DNA of 64,000 nucleotides from Vibrio sp. CDRSL-10 TSBA (lineage in GTDB: Bacteria > Pseudomonadota > Gammaproteobacteria > Enterobacterales > Vibrionaceae): positions 3,340,180-3,404,179 of the forward strand of contig CP155566.1 of NCBI GenBank assembly GCA_039696685.1. The letters run 5' to 3'. The notes below the pieces were generated by a model. It did not search any database. It was not told the DNA's origin and saw only the letters and a program-made list of their open reading frames with translations. Both the position numbers and the translations under genes were made by a program. Positions 35,209 through 53,705 of this stretch are shown here, piece after piece; within the stretch, counting starts at the first letter, position 1; each line of letters begins with the position of its first letter.

Positions 35209-36667
35209 TTAGCTGCGCCAGAAAGTCGGCGTCAGCAGTATTAATAAGGTAAATATTTCTAAGCGGCCAAATAGCATCGACACAATCAGGATCCACTTAG
35301 CGGTATCGTTCACATTGGCAAAGTGGACTGAGACTTCCCCCAGCCCCGGGCCAAGGTTATTCAGGGTGGCCGCCACAGCTGCAAAGGCGCTCAGTTCATC
35401 CATACCGGTTGAAATCAAAGCCAGCATACAGACCACAAACACCAGCGCATACGCCGAGAAGAACCCCCACACTGCATCGACCACCCGTTGTGGCAGCGCA
35501 CTGTCACCAATTTTAATGTGATAGATTGCGCGCGGATGAACCAGACGTTTCATTTCCCGGGCACCTTGCAGGGTAAGCAGGAAAACCCTGATAACCTTCA
35601 TCCCCCCACCGGTTGACCCGGCGCAGCCACCTATAAATGAAGAGAACAGTAACAGGACCGGTAAGAAACAGCGGCCAATCAGCAAAACCTGTGGTGGTAA
35701 ATCCGGCTGTGGTTGATATCGATACGGTCTGAAACAGTGCCTGATCAAAAGCGTCATACAGTGAGTCCGTTGAATGATGTTTTAACAGCATCAGGAAACA
35801 AACCGCAAACAGGATAAACTGAATCACAATAAAAGCGCGGAATTCGGGATCACGCCAATAGTATTTAGGATGCACCCCGCCCGTTGAAAACGCTGCGTAG
35901 TGCAGGGTGAAGTTACAGGCAGAAATAAGCAGGAACACCACAGTGATCATATTGATGGCGTAACTGTCAAAGTAACCGATACTGGCATCATGGGTAGAGA
36001 AGCCACCGATAGCGATGGTCGAGAAGCTGTGACAAATCGCATCAAACAACGTCATTCCGGCCAGCCAGAATGAGCCTGCGCAAGCAATGGTCAAACTGAG
36101 ATAGATGTACCAGAGCGCCTTGGCCGTTTCGGCAATGCGGGGAGTCACTTTATTATCTTTAACCGGGCCGGGAATTTCCGCACGATATAGCTGCATACCA
36201 CCGATACCGAGCACCGGCAGAATGGCAACCGCCAAGACGATGATCCCCATACCACCGAACCATTGCAAAAACTGACGATAAAACAGAATCGCCTTGGGCA
36301 GACTGTCCAGCCCGACGATAACCGTCGCTCCGGTAGTCGTCAGAGCGGAAAATGATTCAAAAAAGGCATCCGTCACCGAAACATTGGGTGTATCGGCCAA
36401 CAGGAAAGGTAACGAACCGGCACTACCGATAACCGTCCAGAACAGCACCACGATCAGGAAGCCGTCACGGGATTTCAGCTCATGCCGGTAGCGGCGATTA
36501 GGCCACCAGCACAAGCCTCCGCACAACAACAGCACAAAAAATGTCGAGACAAAAGGCACCCCGGCACCATCACGATAGATCAATGCCACCAGCGCAGGCG
36601 CAAGCATAGAGACACTAAACAGAGCGAGCAGCAGCCCGACGATTCGAATTATTGAACGAAATTGCAT
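35209..36667 (-). CDS. trkH: Trk potassium uptake protein TrkH (one apparent +1 frameshift)
   Basis: Potassium channel subunit of the Trk system, working with TrkA; 485 residues after correction. Four P-loop repeats are visible (for example ALTTTGATVIVGLDSLP, STIAIGGFSTHDASIGYF, STTAGFTTTGFADWP), and GGCAGSTGGGMKVIRV is the conserved loop near the end. The frame breaks at AAA 35666-35668; removing one A gives FADWPLFLPVLLLFSSFIGGCAGS. The start MQFRSIIRIVGLLLAL is the first ATG of the frame. Confidence 0.94.
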
Positions 36668-36699
36668 TAACAGACTTACGAAGCAGCGCTTCTGACTTC

Positions 36700-37324
36700 C
36701 TATTCGTTATCCATACGAGTAACAAGAATTTTAGCCCCACTCTTGTTAATAAGGCTTTGGGTGAACGCGTCTACGTTGAGGACTTCCAGCTCCACGACCA
36801 AGTGAACACTTTCACTATATTGTGACTGCACTTCGACCGCATCGAAACTGACTCATCACTGATTGCGCCAGAGCCACTAATCCGTAGTCTAACGTCAGGT
36901 TTAACTTTGTGGTGATTTTTTTCTCAATTGTTTGAAGCAACTTAAGTGCCTGCTGCACTCCGCCGCCGTAGGCTTTAACCAGGCCACCAGTGCCAAGACG
37001 AATACCACCATAATAGCGGGTAACAACGGCGGTCATTTCACCGACCCCGGAACCGGACAACTGAGCCAGAATCGGCTTACCCGCCGTACCAGACGGTTCA
37101 CCATCGTCACTGAAACCCCACAACAGCGAATCTTGCGGCCGGCCGGCCACGAAAGCCCAGCAGTTATGTCGGGCATCACTGTGCTGCGTTTTGATCTGCT
37201 CAACAAAGGCTTTAGCGGCCTCGATACCCGGCGTATGCGCCAGATAGGTAATAAAGTGGCTTTTCTTAATTTCCTCTTCAAACTGCACCGGAGCGGCGGG
37301 AATGAAATAGGGCTGAACGTTCAT
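36700..37324 (-). CDS. yigZ: YigZ/IMPACT-family protein (one apparent +1 frameshift)
   Basis: 207 residues after correction, of unknown exact function; the fold is related to the eukaryotic IMPACT regulator. Conserved block DARHNCWAFVAGRPQDSLLWGFSDDGEPSGTAGKPIL, then VVTRYYGGIRLGTGGLVKAYG. The frame breaks at AAA 36845-36847; removing one A lets the frame run on through MSQFDAVEVQSQYSESVHLVVELEVL to a stop at 36700. Start at MNVQPYFIPAAPVQFEEEIKKS. Upstream of trkH on the same strand. Confidence 0.9.
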
Positions 37325-37465
37325 AACTCTCACTCTGTGATGAAAAGGCCGGCCAGTGTAACACGAGCTCTGTAAAAATGACCTAGGATTGGTATGAGCG
37401 CACAATGTTAAACAGTTGTTTAAAAAATGTATTGAAATTAACCAATCCCGGGTTCACACTGAGAT

Positions 37466-37482
37466 AACTGGTCTAACCAGAA
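37466..37482. promoter_or_regulatory. FadR-like operator upstream of fadB
   Basis: AACTGGTCTAACCAGAA closely matches the FadR consensus AACTGGTCnGACCAGTT. FadR would repress fadBA until long-chain acyl-CoA binds. It lies 70 bases before the fadB start. Confidence 0.8.
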
Positions 37483-37551
37483 TAAAATAACAACTGAGTA
37501 CCCAGCACACTCTCACACACAATCACCGATTGTATGTCACGGAGATAGACA

Positions 37552-40914
<3,363 letters not shown>

Positions 40915-40962
40915 TACCTGACACAGCCATCACGCACGGTATTGTGATCAGTATGATAACCA

Positions 40963-40984
40963 CAGCCCCGCCAGAGCGGGGCTG
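40963..40984. terminator. Terminator between convergent fadA and punR
   Basis: CAGCCCCG pairs with CGGGGCTG around six bases; a short T stretch follows (TTGATT). Confidence 0.65.
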
Positions 40985-41002
40985 TTGATTGCCAGCGGCG
41001 GA

Positions 41003-41911
41003 TTAATACGCCTGCAGCCAGTCGCGGTAAAGCTGCTCACTGCTGCCGAGATAATCGACCATCCAGCCAATCAGTTTGTGGTTGTCCTCTTTACGCCACA
41101 CCAGACAGCACTGACTGAGTGGCTTATGATCCGTCAAATCACGCTCCACCAGCTCACCGCTGGCGAGCAGGCCCTGCGCCATATGGCGCGGCATATAGCC
41201 CACTCCCAGCCCGTTTTTAAGACATTCGATTGCACTATGCCAGTTGGGCAGCAACAGTCGGCGCTGCTGCGGATAATGGCTGGTATGTCGTTTGGGTAGC
41301 ACATTAGACGTGTCATCAAGGCAAATCGCGGCAAACTGACTGACAAAGGCCTCACTCAGCTCCGGCTCACAGGCACAAGGATGGTCCCTGGCAACGACAA
41401 ACGCCCAATCGAGCACGCCCATATCACGCACTTCAAAATCGCCCCCGACCGGCACGGCAGAAGTCGCGCCGATCACCACATCTGCCCGCCCTTGGGCAAT
41501 CGCTTCCCAGGATCCATTAAAGACTTCCATGTTGATCTGCAGCTCAGCAAATTCAAAGCGGCGATAAAACTCTTCGATCATGGCTTTAAGCGGATCCAAC
41601 TTAACCACGTTATCCAGCGTGACCTTCAGTGTGGTCTGCCAGCCGCGCGCCGCGCGCCGGGTTTGTGCCTTGACCTCTTCCATCTGGCGCAGTAAAAGCC
41701 GCGCCTCGGCAATAAACAATTCCCCGGCCGGCGTCAGCTCGACCTTGCGCGGCAGACGCCGGAACAGAACCACTCCCAGTTCGCTCTCGACCTGACGCAC
41801 CCCGTAGCTGATCGCCGACGGCACTTTATGCAGCTGCTCGGCGGCCGCAGTGAAGCTCCCCAGCCTGGCCACCGTATCGAGCATCTCCAGTGAAGACTTT
41901 GCAAACATCAC
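41003..41911 (-). CDS. punR: LysR regulator PunR
   Basis: 302-residue LysR-family activator similar to E. coli PunR (YdhB). Residues about 5-65 hold the helix-turn-helix (LDTVARLGSFTAAAEQLHKVPSAISYGVRQVESELGVVLFRRLPRKVELTPAG). The effector domain has FNGSWEAIAQGRADVVIGATSAVPVGGDFEVRDMG and DDTSNVLPKR, as in PunR. It is divergent from the purine nucleoside transporter gene, as in E. coli, and probably activates it in response to purines. Confidence 0.88.
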   Translation of the reverse strand: MMFAKSSLEMLDTVARLGSFTAAAEQLHKVPSAISYGVRQVESELGVVLFRRLPRKVELTPAGELFIAEARLLLRQMEEVKAQTRRAARGWQTTLKVTLDNVVKLDPLKAMIEEFYRRFEFAELQINMEVFNGSWEAIAQGRADVVIGATSAVPVGGDFEVRDMGVLDWAFVVARDHPCACEPELSEAFVSQFAAICLDDTSNVLPKRHTSHYPQQRRLLLPNWHSAIECLKNGLGVGYMPRHMAQGLLASGELVERDLTDHKPLSQCCLVWRKEDNHKLIGWMVDYLGSSEQLYRDWLQAY

Positions 41912-42062
41912 GCCCTACCTTTCAAAAATTTTGATTGATAACTAATAAATTTCGCGTTTCATTTTATCTTAAAGCAAAAATAGAATGGCAGCTTCGATAA
42001 ATCCTGCATAACAACTCAACAGACAGGATAAATTTCAGTTAATTTTTTTGATGGAAATAAGA

Positions 42063-43266
42063 ATGAAAGTATCGTCATGGCAGCTGTTCTATCTGGCTGC
42101 ACTTTCTATGCTCGGCTTCGTTGCCACCGACATGTACCTGCCTGCCTTTAAGCTGATGGAGCAGGATTTTGCCACCGGTCCAGAACAGATTGCGCTGTCA
42201 CTGACGGTCTTCCTGTTCGGGATGGCATCAGGCCAGCTGCTGTGGGGCCTGGCCAGCGATAAGTTCGGTCATCGTAATACCCTAATCAGCGGCCTGCTGC
42301 TGTTTGCTCTGGTCTCGGCAGGTCTGGCCTGGAGCGATCAGGTCTGGCAACTGCTCAGCCTGCGCTTTATGCAGGCGATTGGTGTCTGTGCACCAGCGGT
42401 GATCTGGCAGGCCATGGTGATCCAGCGCTACCCGAGCAAAACCAGCCAACAAATTTTTGCCACCATTATGCCGCTGGTGGCGCTCTCTCCGGCACTGGCT
42501 CCGCAACTGGGTGTGGTGTTGACCGATCACTTTGGCTGGAACAGTATCTTTATTGCCCTGGCCACGATAGGCCTGCTACTGGCAGTAAGTACGGGCTTAC
42601 AAACCAATACCGCGCCCGAAGCAAAGACCACCTCAGTCGGGCAAGATATCAAAGCGCTGCTGCGCAGCCGGACTTATACCGGTCACGTTTTGATGTTTGC
42701 CACCGCGTCAGCGGCGTTTTTTGCCTACCTGACCGGGATGCCGGAAATCATGGCCCAACTTGGCTATGATGCGCGCGATATCGGCCTGAGCTTTATTCCG
42801 CAAACCATCGCCTTTATGACTGGTGGCTATCTGGGTAAATGGTGTGTACGCCAATACGGTGATGAGCGGGTTCTGAAACAGTTGCTGGCACTGTTTACTG
42901 TCGCCACACTGCTGGTGTTTATTGCTTCGCAGTGGCAATTAACCTCAATTTGGCCGATTCTGGCGCCGTTTCTGCCTGATTGCGGTCGCTAATGGCGCCC
43001 TGTACCCGATTGTGGTCAACCGCGCTCTGTCGAGTGCCAAGCAGAGCCCGGCGACGGCGGCAGGACTGCAAAACAGCCTGCAGATTTGTATCTCCAGCCT
43101 GGCCAGTGCTCTGGTGGCGGCTCTGGCCAGCCAGGCCCAACTGGTCACCGGCATAGCTATTCTGGTCTGTATGCTGGGTCTGTGGGGCGGCTACTGGCTG
43201 GCTAACCGCGCCATGCATGATGAGTTCACCACTGCGGACACTGCCCGTGTCGCCGAAGAGAAGTAA
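42063..43266 (+). CDS. punC: Purine nucleoside transporter PunC (one apparent +1 frameshift)
   Basis: MFS transporter of about 400 residues after correction, resembling E. coli PunC (YdhC). The N-terminus reads LGFVATDMYLPAFKLMEQDF, and the loop motif is QLLWGLASDKFGHRN. The frame breaks at TTT 42969-42971; removing one T gives PILAPFCLIAVANGALYPIVVNRALSSAK, then further helices to 43266. The start at 42063 (MKVSSWQLFYLAAL) matches the family; the in-frame ATG at 42048 seems too early. Substrate assignment rests on the PunR pairing. Confidence 0.87.
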
Positions 43267-43297
43267 TTGTCTTTAACTCTGTGTTGATAACGACCAC

Positions 43298-43329
43298 AAA
43301 AAAGCCTGCATGAAAATGCAGGCTTTTTT
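43298..43329. terminator. Bidirectional terminator between punC and glmU
   Basis: AAAAAAGCCTGCA pairs with TGCAGGCTTTTTT around six bases. It can end both convergent genes. Confidence 0.9.
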
Positions 43330-43346
43330 ATATCATGAGCGATGAA

Positions 43347-44712
<1,366 letters not shown>

Positions 44713-44813
44713 TTACCTGTCTGACGTTTTAATAAAAAAGAACTGACCGCATTTTAGCGGCTTACTATAGGTGTGTTAAATGATTGGGTTAAATTTCTGA
44801 TAAAAAATAAGCA

Positions 44814-44839
44814 AAAAGGCGACCCTGAGGTCGCCTTTT
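44814..44839. terminator. Terminator of the atp operon
   Basis: AAAAGGCGACC pairs with GGTCGCCTTTT around a four-base loop, 20 bases past the atpC stop. Confidence 0.85.
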
Positions 44840-44858
44840 GTCATCACATCGCTAAAGA

Positions 44859-45281
44859 TTAACGACGTTTTTTCGTCAACTCGATCACTCGAAGCTGAGC
44901 AATGGCTTTAGCCAGTTCACTGGCCGCTTGTGCGAAGTTCATATCGCCGTGCTGATTCTGGATATTCTCCTCAGCGCGACGCTTAGCTTCTGCTGCCTTC
45001 GCTGCGTCTAGGTCTTCACCACGAATTGCAGTATCAGCCAGCACAGTCGCTGTGCCAGGCTGAACTTCAACAATACCACCAGAAACATAAATGATTTCTT
45101 CGTGGCCGTGCTGTTTCACAATACGCACCATACCAGGCTTAATAGCGGTCAGCAGCGGTGTGTGGCCATGGAAAATACCTAGCTCACCTTCGCTACCGGT
45201 CACCTGGAATGTTTCCACTAGGCCAGAGAAGATTTTCTTCTCAGCACTGACTACATCCAGATGAAAGGTTATTGCTGCCAT
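44859..45281 (-). CDS. atpC: ATP synthase epsilon subunit
   Basis: 140 residues; central-stalk subunit of F1. N-terminal beta sandwich ([43 protein letters not shown]) and C-terminal helical hairpin ([14 protein letters not shown]...[18 protein letters not shown]). Last gene of atpIBEFHAGDC. Confidence 0.96.
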   Translation of the reverse strand: MAAITFHLDVVSAEKKIFSGLVETFQVTGSEGELGIFHGHTPLLTAIKPGMVRIVKQHGHEEIIYVSGGIVEVQPGTATVLADTAIRGEDLDAAKAAEAKRRAEENIQNQHGDMNFAQAASELAKAIAQLRVIELTKKRR

Positions 45282-45299
45282 ATCGCCTCCTAGTTAGCC

Positions 45300-46704
<1,405 letters not shown>

Positions 46705-46738
46705 CGTTAATCCTCTAAACTGTTTGTTTTACCTAAGC

Positions 46739-47605
46739 TTAAACCGCTGCCGCACCACTTACGATTTCCGACAGTTCCTGTGTAATCGCAGCCTGACGGG
46801 CTTTGTTGTACACCAGTTCCAGTTCGTCAATCAGGTTGCTCGCATTGTCCGTCGCAGCTTTCATCGCAATCATTCGAGCCGCTTGCTCACAAGCAAGGTT
46901 CTCAACCACACCCTGATAAACCTGAGACTCTACGTAGCGCAGTAACAGCGCATCCAGCAGAGGTTTTGGTTCAGGCTCGTAGATGTAGTCCCATGAATGC
47001 TCACGCTTGACTTCTTCGCTTTCCGATTTAGGCAAAGGTAGTAATTGATCGATCTTTGGTTGTTGTACCATGGTGTTCACGAATTCGTTGAACACTACGT
47101 ACAGACGATCCAATTCGCCGTTATCATATTTCTTCAGCATCACACCGACCGAGCCGATCAGATCTTCCAGTACCGGGGTATCCCCCAGACCAGACACCTG
47201 AGCCGCTACGCGCGCGCCGCTGTTTTTGAAGAAAGCGGTTGCTTTTGAACCGACAATCGCCAGTTCAACTTCAACACCTTTCTCCTGCCAGGTTTGCATA
47301 TCTGTGATGGCTTTCTTGAACAGGTTAACGTTCAAACCACCACACAAACCACGGTCTGTAGAAACAATGATGTAACCAACACGTTTCGCTTCACGCTCTT
47401 CCAGATACGGATGACGGTATTCCAGATTTGCATGAGCGACATGACCGATCACTTTACGCATAGTTGTTGCGTATGGACGGGAAGCTTCCATCGCTTCTTG
47501 CGAGCGACGCATTTTTGAAGCTGCTACCATTTCCATCGCTTTCGTAATTTTCTGAGTGCTTTTTACACTACCGATTTTATTACGTATCTCTTTTGCGCCG
47601 GCCAT
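46739..47605 (-). CDS. atpG: ATP synthase gamma subunit
   Basis: 288 residues; rotor shaft of F1. Starts [39 protein letters not shown] and ends in the conserved helix [44 protein letters not shown]. Intact, between atpA and atpD. Confidence 0.97.
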   Translation of the reverse strand: MAGAKEIRNKIGSVKSTQKITKAMEMVAASKMRRSQEAMEASRPYATTMRKVIGHVAHANLEYRHPYLEEREAKRVGYIIVSTDRGLCGGLNVNLFKKAITDMQTWQEKGVEVELAIVGSKATAFFKNSGARVAAQVSGLGDTPVLEDLIGSVGVMLKKYDNGELDRLYVVFNEFVNTMVQQPKIDQLLPLPKSESEEVKREHSWDYIYEPEPKPLLDALLLRYVESQVYQGVVENLACEQAARMIAMKAATDNASNLIDELELVYNKARQAAITQELSEIVSGAAAV

Positions 47606-47648
47606 CGTTACTCTCCATTAGTTGGTGGCACAGAATGCCACCGACCTA

Positions 47649-49190
47649 TTACCAAGTTTGGGTTGCTACGAAATCATCAACCAGCTTCTTCAGCTGAGCT
47701 TCGATTTCATCGTTGTATGCACCCGTCTGGTCGATTTGCGCTGCAAGTTCAGCGTATTGCGCGCGAGCAAACGATAGTAGGGCTGCCTCGAAATCCAGAA
47801 CTTTTGACAGTTCTACATCACTCAGGTAACCACGCTCAGCTGCGTAGATAGTCAGAGCCTGATCAAAAACAGACATTGGAGCGTACTGTTTCTGTTTCAT
47901 CAGTTCAGTTACTTTCTGACCATGGTTCAGCTGACGTTTAGTCGCATCGTCAAGATCCGATGAGAACTGTGCGAATGCCGCCAGCTCACGGTATGCAGCC
48001 AGAGCGGTACGGATACCACCAGACAGCTTCTTAACGATTTTCGTTTGCGCCGCACCACCTACACGCGAAACAGAAATACCTGGGTCAACCGCCGGGCGAA
48101 CACCCGCGTTGAACAGTTCAGTTTGCAGGAAGATCTGACCATCGGTGATAGAGATAACGTTGGTCGGTACGAATGCAGATACGTCACCAGCTTGAGTTTC
48201 AATGATAGGCAGAGCAGTCAGAGAACCGGTCTTACCTTTCACTTCACCGTTAGTGAAACGTTCTACGTACTCAGCACTTACACGAGCAGCACGCTCTAGC
48301 AGACGTGAGTGGAGGTAGAATACGTCACCAGGGAAAGCTTCACGGCCCGGTGGACGACGTAGCAGTAGAGAGATCTGACGGTAAGCTACCGCTTGTTTAG
48401 ATAGATCATCATAAACAATCAGTGCGTCTTCGCCGCGATCGCGGAAGTATTCACCCATTGCACAACCCGCGTAAGGCGCCAGGTATTGCAGTGCAGCAGA
48501 TTCAGAAGCAGACGCGACAACTACGATAGTGTTTTGCAGTGCGCCGTGCTCTTCCAGTTTACGTACCACGTTGGCGATAGTCGATGCTTTCTGACCGATC
48601 GCTACGTAGATAGAGTAAATACCTGAATTTTTTTGGTTGATGATCGCATCGATCGCCATCGCTGTTTTACCAGTCTGGCGGTCACCGATAACCAGCTCAC
48701 GCTGACCACGGCCGATTGGAATCATCGAGTCCACTGATTTGTAACCAGTTTGAACTGGCTGGTCAACAGATTGACGGTCGATTACACCAGGTGCAATCAC
48801 TTCTACAGGAGAAGTCAATTTCGCATCAATCGGACCTTTACCGTCGATTGGTTCACCCAGAGTGTTAACCACACGACCCAGCAGTTCAGGACCTACCGGT
48901 ACTTCAAGAATACGACCAGTACCAGTTACTTTATCGCCTTCCTTCAGGTTGGCGTATGGGCCCATTACTACCGCACCTACCGAGTCACGCTCAAGGTTAA
49001 GTGCAAGTGCGTAAAGGCCACCCGGTAATTCAATCATTTCACCCTGCATCACGTCCGCTAGGCCGTGAATTCGGATAATACCATCGCTTACCGAAACGAT
49101 AGTACCTTCGTTGCGAGCTTCACTAACAACGTTGAAAGATTCAATACGCTGTTTAATTAGATCGCTAATTTCCGTGGAATTAAGTTGCAT
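47649..49190 (-). CDS. atpA: ATP synthase alpha subunit
   Basis: 513 residues from the ATG at 49190 ([22 protein letters not shown]). The non-catalytic nucleotide site has P-loop GDRQTGKT, and [47 protein letters not shown] is the signature. The open frame extends 10 codons upstream, but this start fits the family and its SD. Confidence 0.97.
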   Translation of the reverse strand: MQLNSTEISDLIKQRIESFNVVSEARNEGTIVSVSDGIIRIHGLADVMQGEMIELPGGLYALALNLERDSVGAVVMGPYANLKEGDKVTGTGRILEVPVGPELLGRVVNTLGEPIDGKGPIDAKLTSPVEVIAPGVIDRQSVDQPVQTGYKSVDSMIPIGRGQRELVIGDRQTGKTAMAIDAIINQKNSGIYSIYVAIGQKASTIANVVRKLEEHGALQNTIVVVASASESAALQYLAPYAGCAMGEYFRDRGEDALIVYDDLSKQAVAYRQISLLLRRPPGREAFPGDVFYLHSRLLERAARVSAEYVERFTNGEVKGKTGSLTALPIIETQAGDVSAFVPTNVISITDGQIFLQTELFNAGVRPAVDPGISVSRVGGAAQTKIVKKLSGGIRTALAAYRELAAFAQFSSDLDDATKRQLNHGQKVTELMKQKQYAPMSVFDQALTIYAAERGYLSDVELSKVLDFEAALLSFARAQYAELAAQIDQTGAYNDEIEAQLKKLVDDFVATQTW

Positions 49191-49203
49191 GCTCCAATCC
49201 CCA

Positions 49204-49738
49204 TCAAGACTGCATGGCATCGCCCAGGCGTTTTAAACGACCACGCGCTGAGTTATCGATGACCAGGTCTCCGGCTCGAATTACAACCCCACCAAGTAGG
49301 GTCTCATCTACACTGCAATTCAGCTGAACTTTGCGTTCAAGACGCTGCTCAAGTTTGCTGCTAATGTCTGCTTTTTGTTGCTCAGTAAGCTCAGTCGCTG
49401 AAATCACTTCAACGTTGATCTCTTTCTCATATTCCTGTTTCAGGATATGGAATTGAGCGCAAACATCCGGAAGGGCCTGTAAACGGCCGTTTCTCTGCCA
49501 TTACCCGTAACAGGTTCTGGCCATGTGCATCAAACTGTTCACCACAAATTGCGACAAAGATTTCTGCCAGTTTATCGGCAGAGGTAGAGCTGGTTAACAG
49601 CTCTTTAATCTGGTCGTTATTCGCGACTTCAGCAGCGAAACCCAGCATCTCACCCCATTGGGCCAGTTGCTGTTTGTCCACCGCAAATTCAAATGCTGCT
49701 TTAGCATAGGGGCGTGCAATTGTAGTCATATCAGACAT
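49204..49738 (-). CDS. atpH: ATP synthase delta subunit (one apparent +1 frameshift)
   Basis: 177 residues after correction; links F1 to the peripheral stalk. Starts [28 protein letters not shown]. The frame breaks at TTT 49490-49492; removing one T gives [34 protein letters not shown] and joins to the C-terminal part [23 protein letters not shown]. Overlaps or abuts atpF closely. Confidence 0.95.
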
Positions 49739-49753
49739 TCGGCGCCCCCAGAC

Positions 49754-50225
49754 TTAAAGTTTTGCAGTAATGTTGTCGAGAATGTCTTTGTGCGCATCTT
49801 TATCGATAGAACGCTCAAGGATCTTCTCAGCACCAGCAATCGCCAGAGTTGCAACTTGTTTGCGCAGCTCATCGCGGGCGCGGTTACGTTCAGCTTCAAT
49901 TTCAGCGTCAGCTTGAGCAAGGATTTTCTGGCGTTTCTGCCTGAGCTTCCTCGCGTGCTTCTTCTAAAATCATAGCTTTACGTTTATTCGCTGCCTCAAT
50001 GACCTCAGTTGCTGTGCGCTTCGCTTCTTTCATTTGATCAGAAGCGTTGGCTTGTGCTAGGTCCAAATCTTTCTTTGCACGCTCAGCAGCTTGCAAACCG
50101 TCAGCAATTTTCTTCTGACGCTCTTCAATTGCGTTCATGATTGGCGGCCACACATACTTCATGCAGAACCACACAAACAGTGCGAATGAAATTGCTTGAC
50201 CTAGCAGAGTTGCGTTCATATTCAC
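49754..50225 (-). CDS. atpF: ATP synthase b subunit (one apparent +1 frameshift)
   Basis: 156 residues after correction; peripheral stalk with an N-terminal membrane helix ([26 protein letters not shown]) and a long charged coiled coil. It starts with GTG at 50225 (MNMNATLL); the ATG at 50219 is an alternative. The frame breaks at TTT 49934-49936; removing one T gives [28 protein letters not shown] and a stop at 49754. Confidence 0.95.
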
Positions 50226-50303
50226 AACAGCTACCCCTCTATATGGACTTAGTGTTAATCAATGACAAACCACGTGACGCGGTTTGTCTCTGGCAAAAAG
50301 TGA

Positions 50304-50570
<267 letters not shown>

Positions 50571-50616
50571 TTATTGTTGTTGGCTTATGAGCCCAAATAA
50601 AAGCTAAATATTTTTA

Positions 50617-51432
<816 letters not shown>

Positions 51433-51437
51433 TCATC

Positions 51438-51827
51438 CTATTTTTTGTTGTTAATGAAAAGCACTGGCGCAAAGATATTAATACCCAGAACCAGCAAATA
51501 GGTTAGTTTTAGGGGAACAAGTTCCACCTGCATATACATGTAGGCTGCAGAGAACAGTGCGATAGTGATGAGGATTTTGAGTGCTTCACCCGTGTAGAAA
51601 GAGGCCGTGATGCGTTTTGCAGCCCGAGCTCCACTATACATAAAAGCACACAGCGCAAACACTGCATTGGCGACGACAAATATGCCCCCGCCAATTAGCG
51701 CTGAAATTCCCCATTCAGCATTTACGGCAATCGCCATCCCTGCTGCCACAACTATAGCCGCGCCAAACTGGATCATTAACAATCGCTTTGCAAGCTCTCG
51801 TCCTGGCCTAGCTAACGCAGCTACCAT
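51438..51827 (-). CDS. atpI: ATP synthase accessory protein AtpI
   Basis: 129 residues with four hydrophobic helices; helps assemble the c ring in some bacteria and is usually the first gene of the operon, as here. Poorly conserved family, assigned by size, helices and position (GWGISALIGGGIFVVANAVFALCAFMYSG-type segment). Confidence 0.9.
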   Translation of the reverse strand: MVAALARPGRELAKRLLMIQFGAAIVVAAGMAIAVNAEWGISALIGGGIFVVANAVFALCAFMYSGARAAKRITASFYTGEALKILITIALFSAAYMYMQVELVPLKLTYLLVLGINIFAPVLFINNKK

Positions 51828-51886
51828 GTATTCGTACCTCTAGTAATATCCAACGCTTTTTTATTAAGGGCCGGAAATTGGCGAAA

Positions 51887-51914
51887 ATTATACGGTGACG
51901 GCAACTGATTGCAA
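51887..51914 (-). promoter_or_regulatory. Likely atp operon promoter
   Basis: Minus strand: TTGCAA at 51909-51914, 16-base spacer, TATAAT at 51887-51892, about 60 bases before atpI. Perfect -10 but a weaker -35; no operator is obvious. Confidence 0.6.
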
Positions 51915-52011
51915 TTACAACGCTGCAAAAAGTTACAATTTTGTTCACGCATCGACATATTTCGCTCAAGAAAACTTATTTTGCACAATTGATTTAAATC
52001 AATTATCTCAC

Positions 52012-52893
52012 TTAGCCCTGTAGCTTGGCAATCAATTGCTCGAATTTATGAGGTTCATCAAGATTTATCGTAATCTTCGACTTACCGTTCTTCGAGCGGC
52101 TAATTGACACTTTAGCGCCGAGTTTTTCACTTAGATTTTGTGACATTTGTTGTACTTCTTCGTCTTCTACGACATTTTTTGCATCGGAAGTCTCAGAAAG
52201 GCACTTTTTCACCAGTTGTTCCGTCTGGCGTACGGTGAGTTGCTTTTTAGCGACCCGCTCTGCCACTTCGGCCTGCTGTTCACCTTCCAGCATCAACAGT
52301 GCACGGGCATGACCCATTTCCAGCTGCTTAGTTTCGACCAGGCGCTTCACGCTGTCATCAAGCTGGTTGAGGCGCAGCAGGTTACTCACGGTCGCACGCG
52401 ACTTACCGATCACATCCGCCACCTGCTGGTGGGTCAGTTTGAATTCGTCCTGCAGTCGCTCCAGCGCCTGAGCCTCTTCGATCACATTCAGATCTTCACG
52501 CTGGATATTTTCGATCAGGGCCATCGCGATCGCGGCACGATCCTCGACCGCTTTGATCAAACACGGCACCTGTTTCAGGCCGGCCTGACGTGCGGCACGC
52601 CAGCGACGTTCGCCGGCAATAATTTCATACCCGCCCATGGTCAGCGGACGCACAACAATCGGCTGGATAATACCCTGGGACTGAATCGAAGCCGCCAGTT
52701 CTTCCAGCGCTTCAGCTGACATATCTTTACGGGGCTGGTAAATGCCCGGTTTGAGGCTGGTGATAGCGAGATCAGTCAACTGACCGTCGCTGGACAGGGC
52801 CTGACTGTGCGTGGCCAGCTGTTGTTTTTCACGCGCTACAGAGCTGGTTGACAAAAGTGCATCCAGCCCTTTTCCTAAACCACGTTTAGACAT
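52012..52893 (-). CDS. parB: Chromosome partitioning protein ParB
   Basis: 293 residues; binds parS near oriC and uses CTP to spread along DNA. The conserved N-terminal box reads AGERRWRAARQAGLKQVPCLI, with the helix-turn-helix LTHQQVADVIGKSRATVSNLLRL. The N-terminus KRGLGKGLDALLS is typical of ParB/Spo0J. Its cognate parS sites lie at 8117, 19828 and 23541. Confidence 0.96.
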   Translation of the reverse strand: MSKRGLGKGLDALLSTSSVAREKQQLATHSQALSSDGQLTDLAITSLKPGIYQPRKDMSAEALEELAASIQSQGIIQPIVVRPLTMGGYEIIAGERRWRAARQAGLKQVPCLIKAVEDRAAIAMALIENIQREDLNVIEEAQALERLQDEFKLTHQQVADVIGKSRATVSNLLRLNQLDDSVKRLVETKQLEMGHARALLMLEGEQQAEVAERVAKKQLTVRQTEQLVKKCLSETSDAKNVVEDEEVQQMSQNLSEKLGAKVSISRSKNGKSKITINLDEPHKFEQLIAKLQG

Positions 52894-52916
52894 GTAAACG
52901 AATCCTTTAGTTGGAG

Positions 52917-53690
52917 TTATGCAGGTACTTCTTCACGACGCAGCATTTCGCCAGCTAACGCTAAATACGCTTTGGCTCCGGCGGAATACTTGTCGTAGTA
53001 CATGGCAGGCTTGCCATGACTAGGCGCCTCGGCGAGGCGTACATTACGAGGGATAACAGTGCGGTACACTTTGTTGCCAAAGTGCTTTTTCAACTGATCA
53101 GAGACTTCATTCGCGAGGCGGTTACGAGGATCGTACATGGTCCTGAGCAGACCTTCGATCTTAAGATTCTCGTTCACCACTGCGGCCAGCTTGCTGATCG
53201 TATCCATCAAAGCCGTTAAACCTTCCAGGGCAAAGTACTCACATTGCATCGGTACCAGTACCGAATCGGCCGCAGCCATCGCATTGATTGTAAGGAGGTT
53301 TAAAGCCGGTGGACAATCGATAAAGATGAAATCATAGTTATCACGAACTGACGCGATAGCATTTTTGAGACGAACTTCGCGGGCAAACACTTCCATCAGT
53401 TTGATTTCCGCGGCGGTTACATCGCCATTGGCGGCAATCAAATCATAATGGCCCGTGGTTTTGCGGCACACCACTTCTTCAAATGGCGCATCTTCAACCA
53501 ACAACTCGTACGCGGTTGCATCAACCTGGTATTTGTCGATGCCGCTCGCCATGGTGGCGTTACCCTGCGGGTCAAGATCGATCACCAACACTTTACGCTT
53601 GGTGGCCGCCATTGACGCTGCCAGATTAATACAAGTTGTTGTTTTTCCTACGCCACCTTTCTGGTTGGCGATCGCTACGATTTTACCCAC
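52917..53690 (-). CDS. parA: Chromosome partitioning ATPase ParA
   Basis: 257 residues; deviant Walker ATPase KGGVGKTTTCINLAASMA, with FIFIDCPPALNLLTINAM and NPRN-type region MYDPRNRLANEV. Moves the origin region with ParB. Same operon as rsmG and parB, in the order mnmG-rsmG-parA-parB. Confidence 0.96.
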   Translation of the reverse strand: MGKIVAIANQKGGVGKTTTCINLAASMAATKRKVLVIDLDPQGNATMASGIDKYQVDATAYELLVEDAPFEEVVCRKTTGHYDLIAANGDVTAAEIKLMEVFAREVRLKNAIASVRDNYDFIFIDCPPALNLLTINAMAAADSVLVPMQCEYFALEGLTALMDTISKLAAVVNENLKIEGLLRTMYDPRNRLANEVSDQLKKHFGNKVYRTVIPRNVRLAEAPSHGKPAMYYDKYSAGAKAYLALAGEMLRREEVPA

Positions 53691-53705
53691 GGTAATGCCT
53701 CGCTG

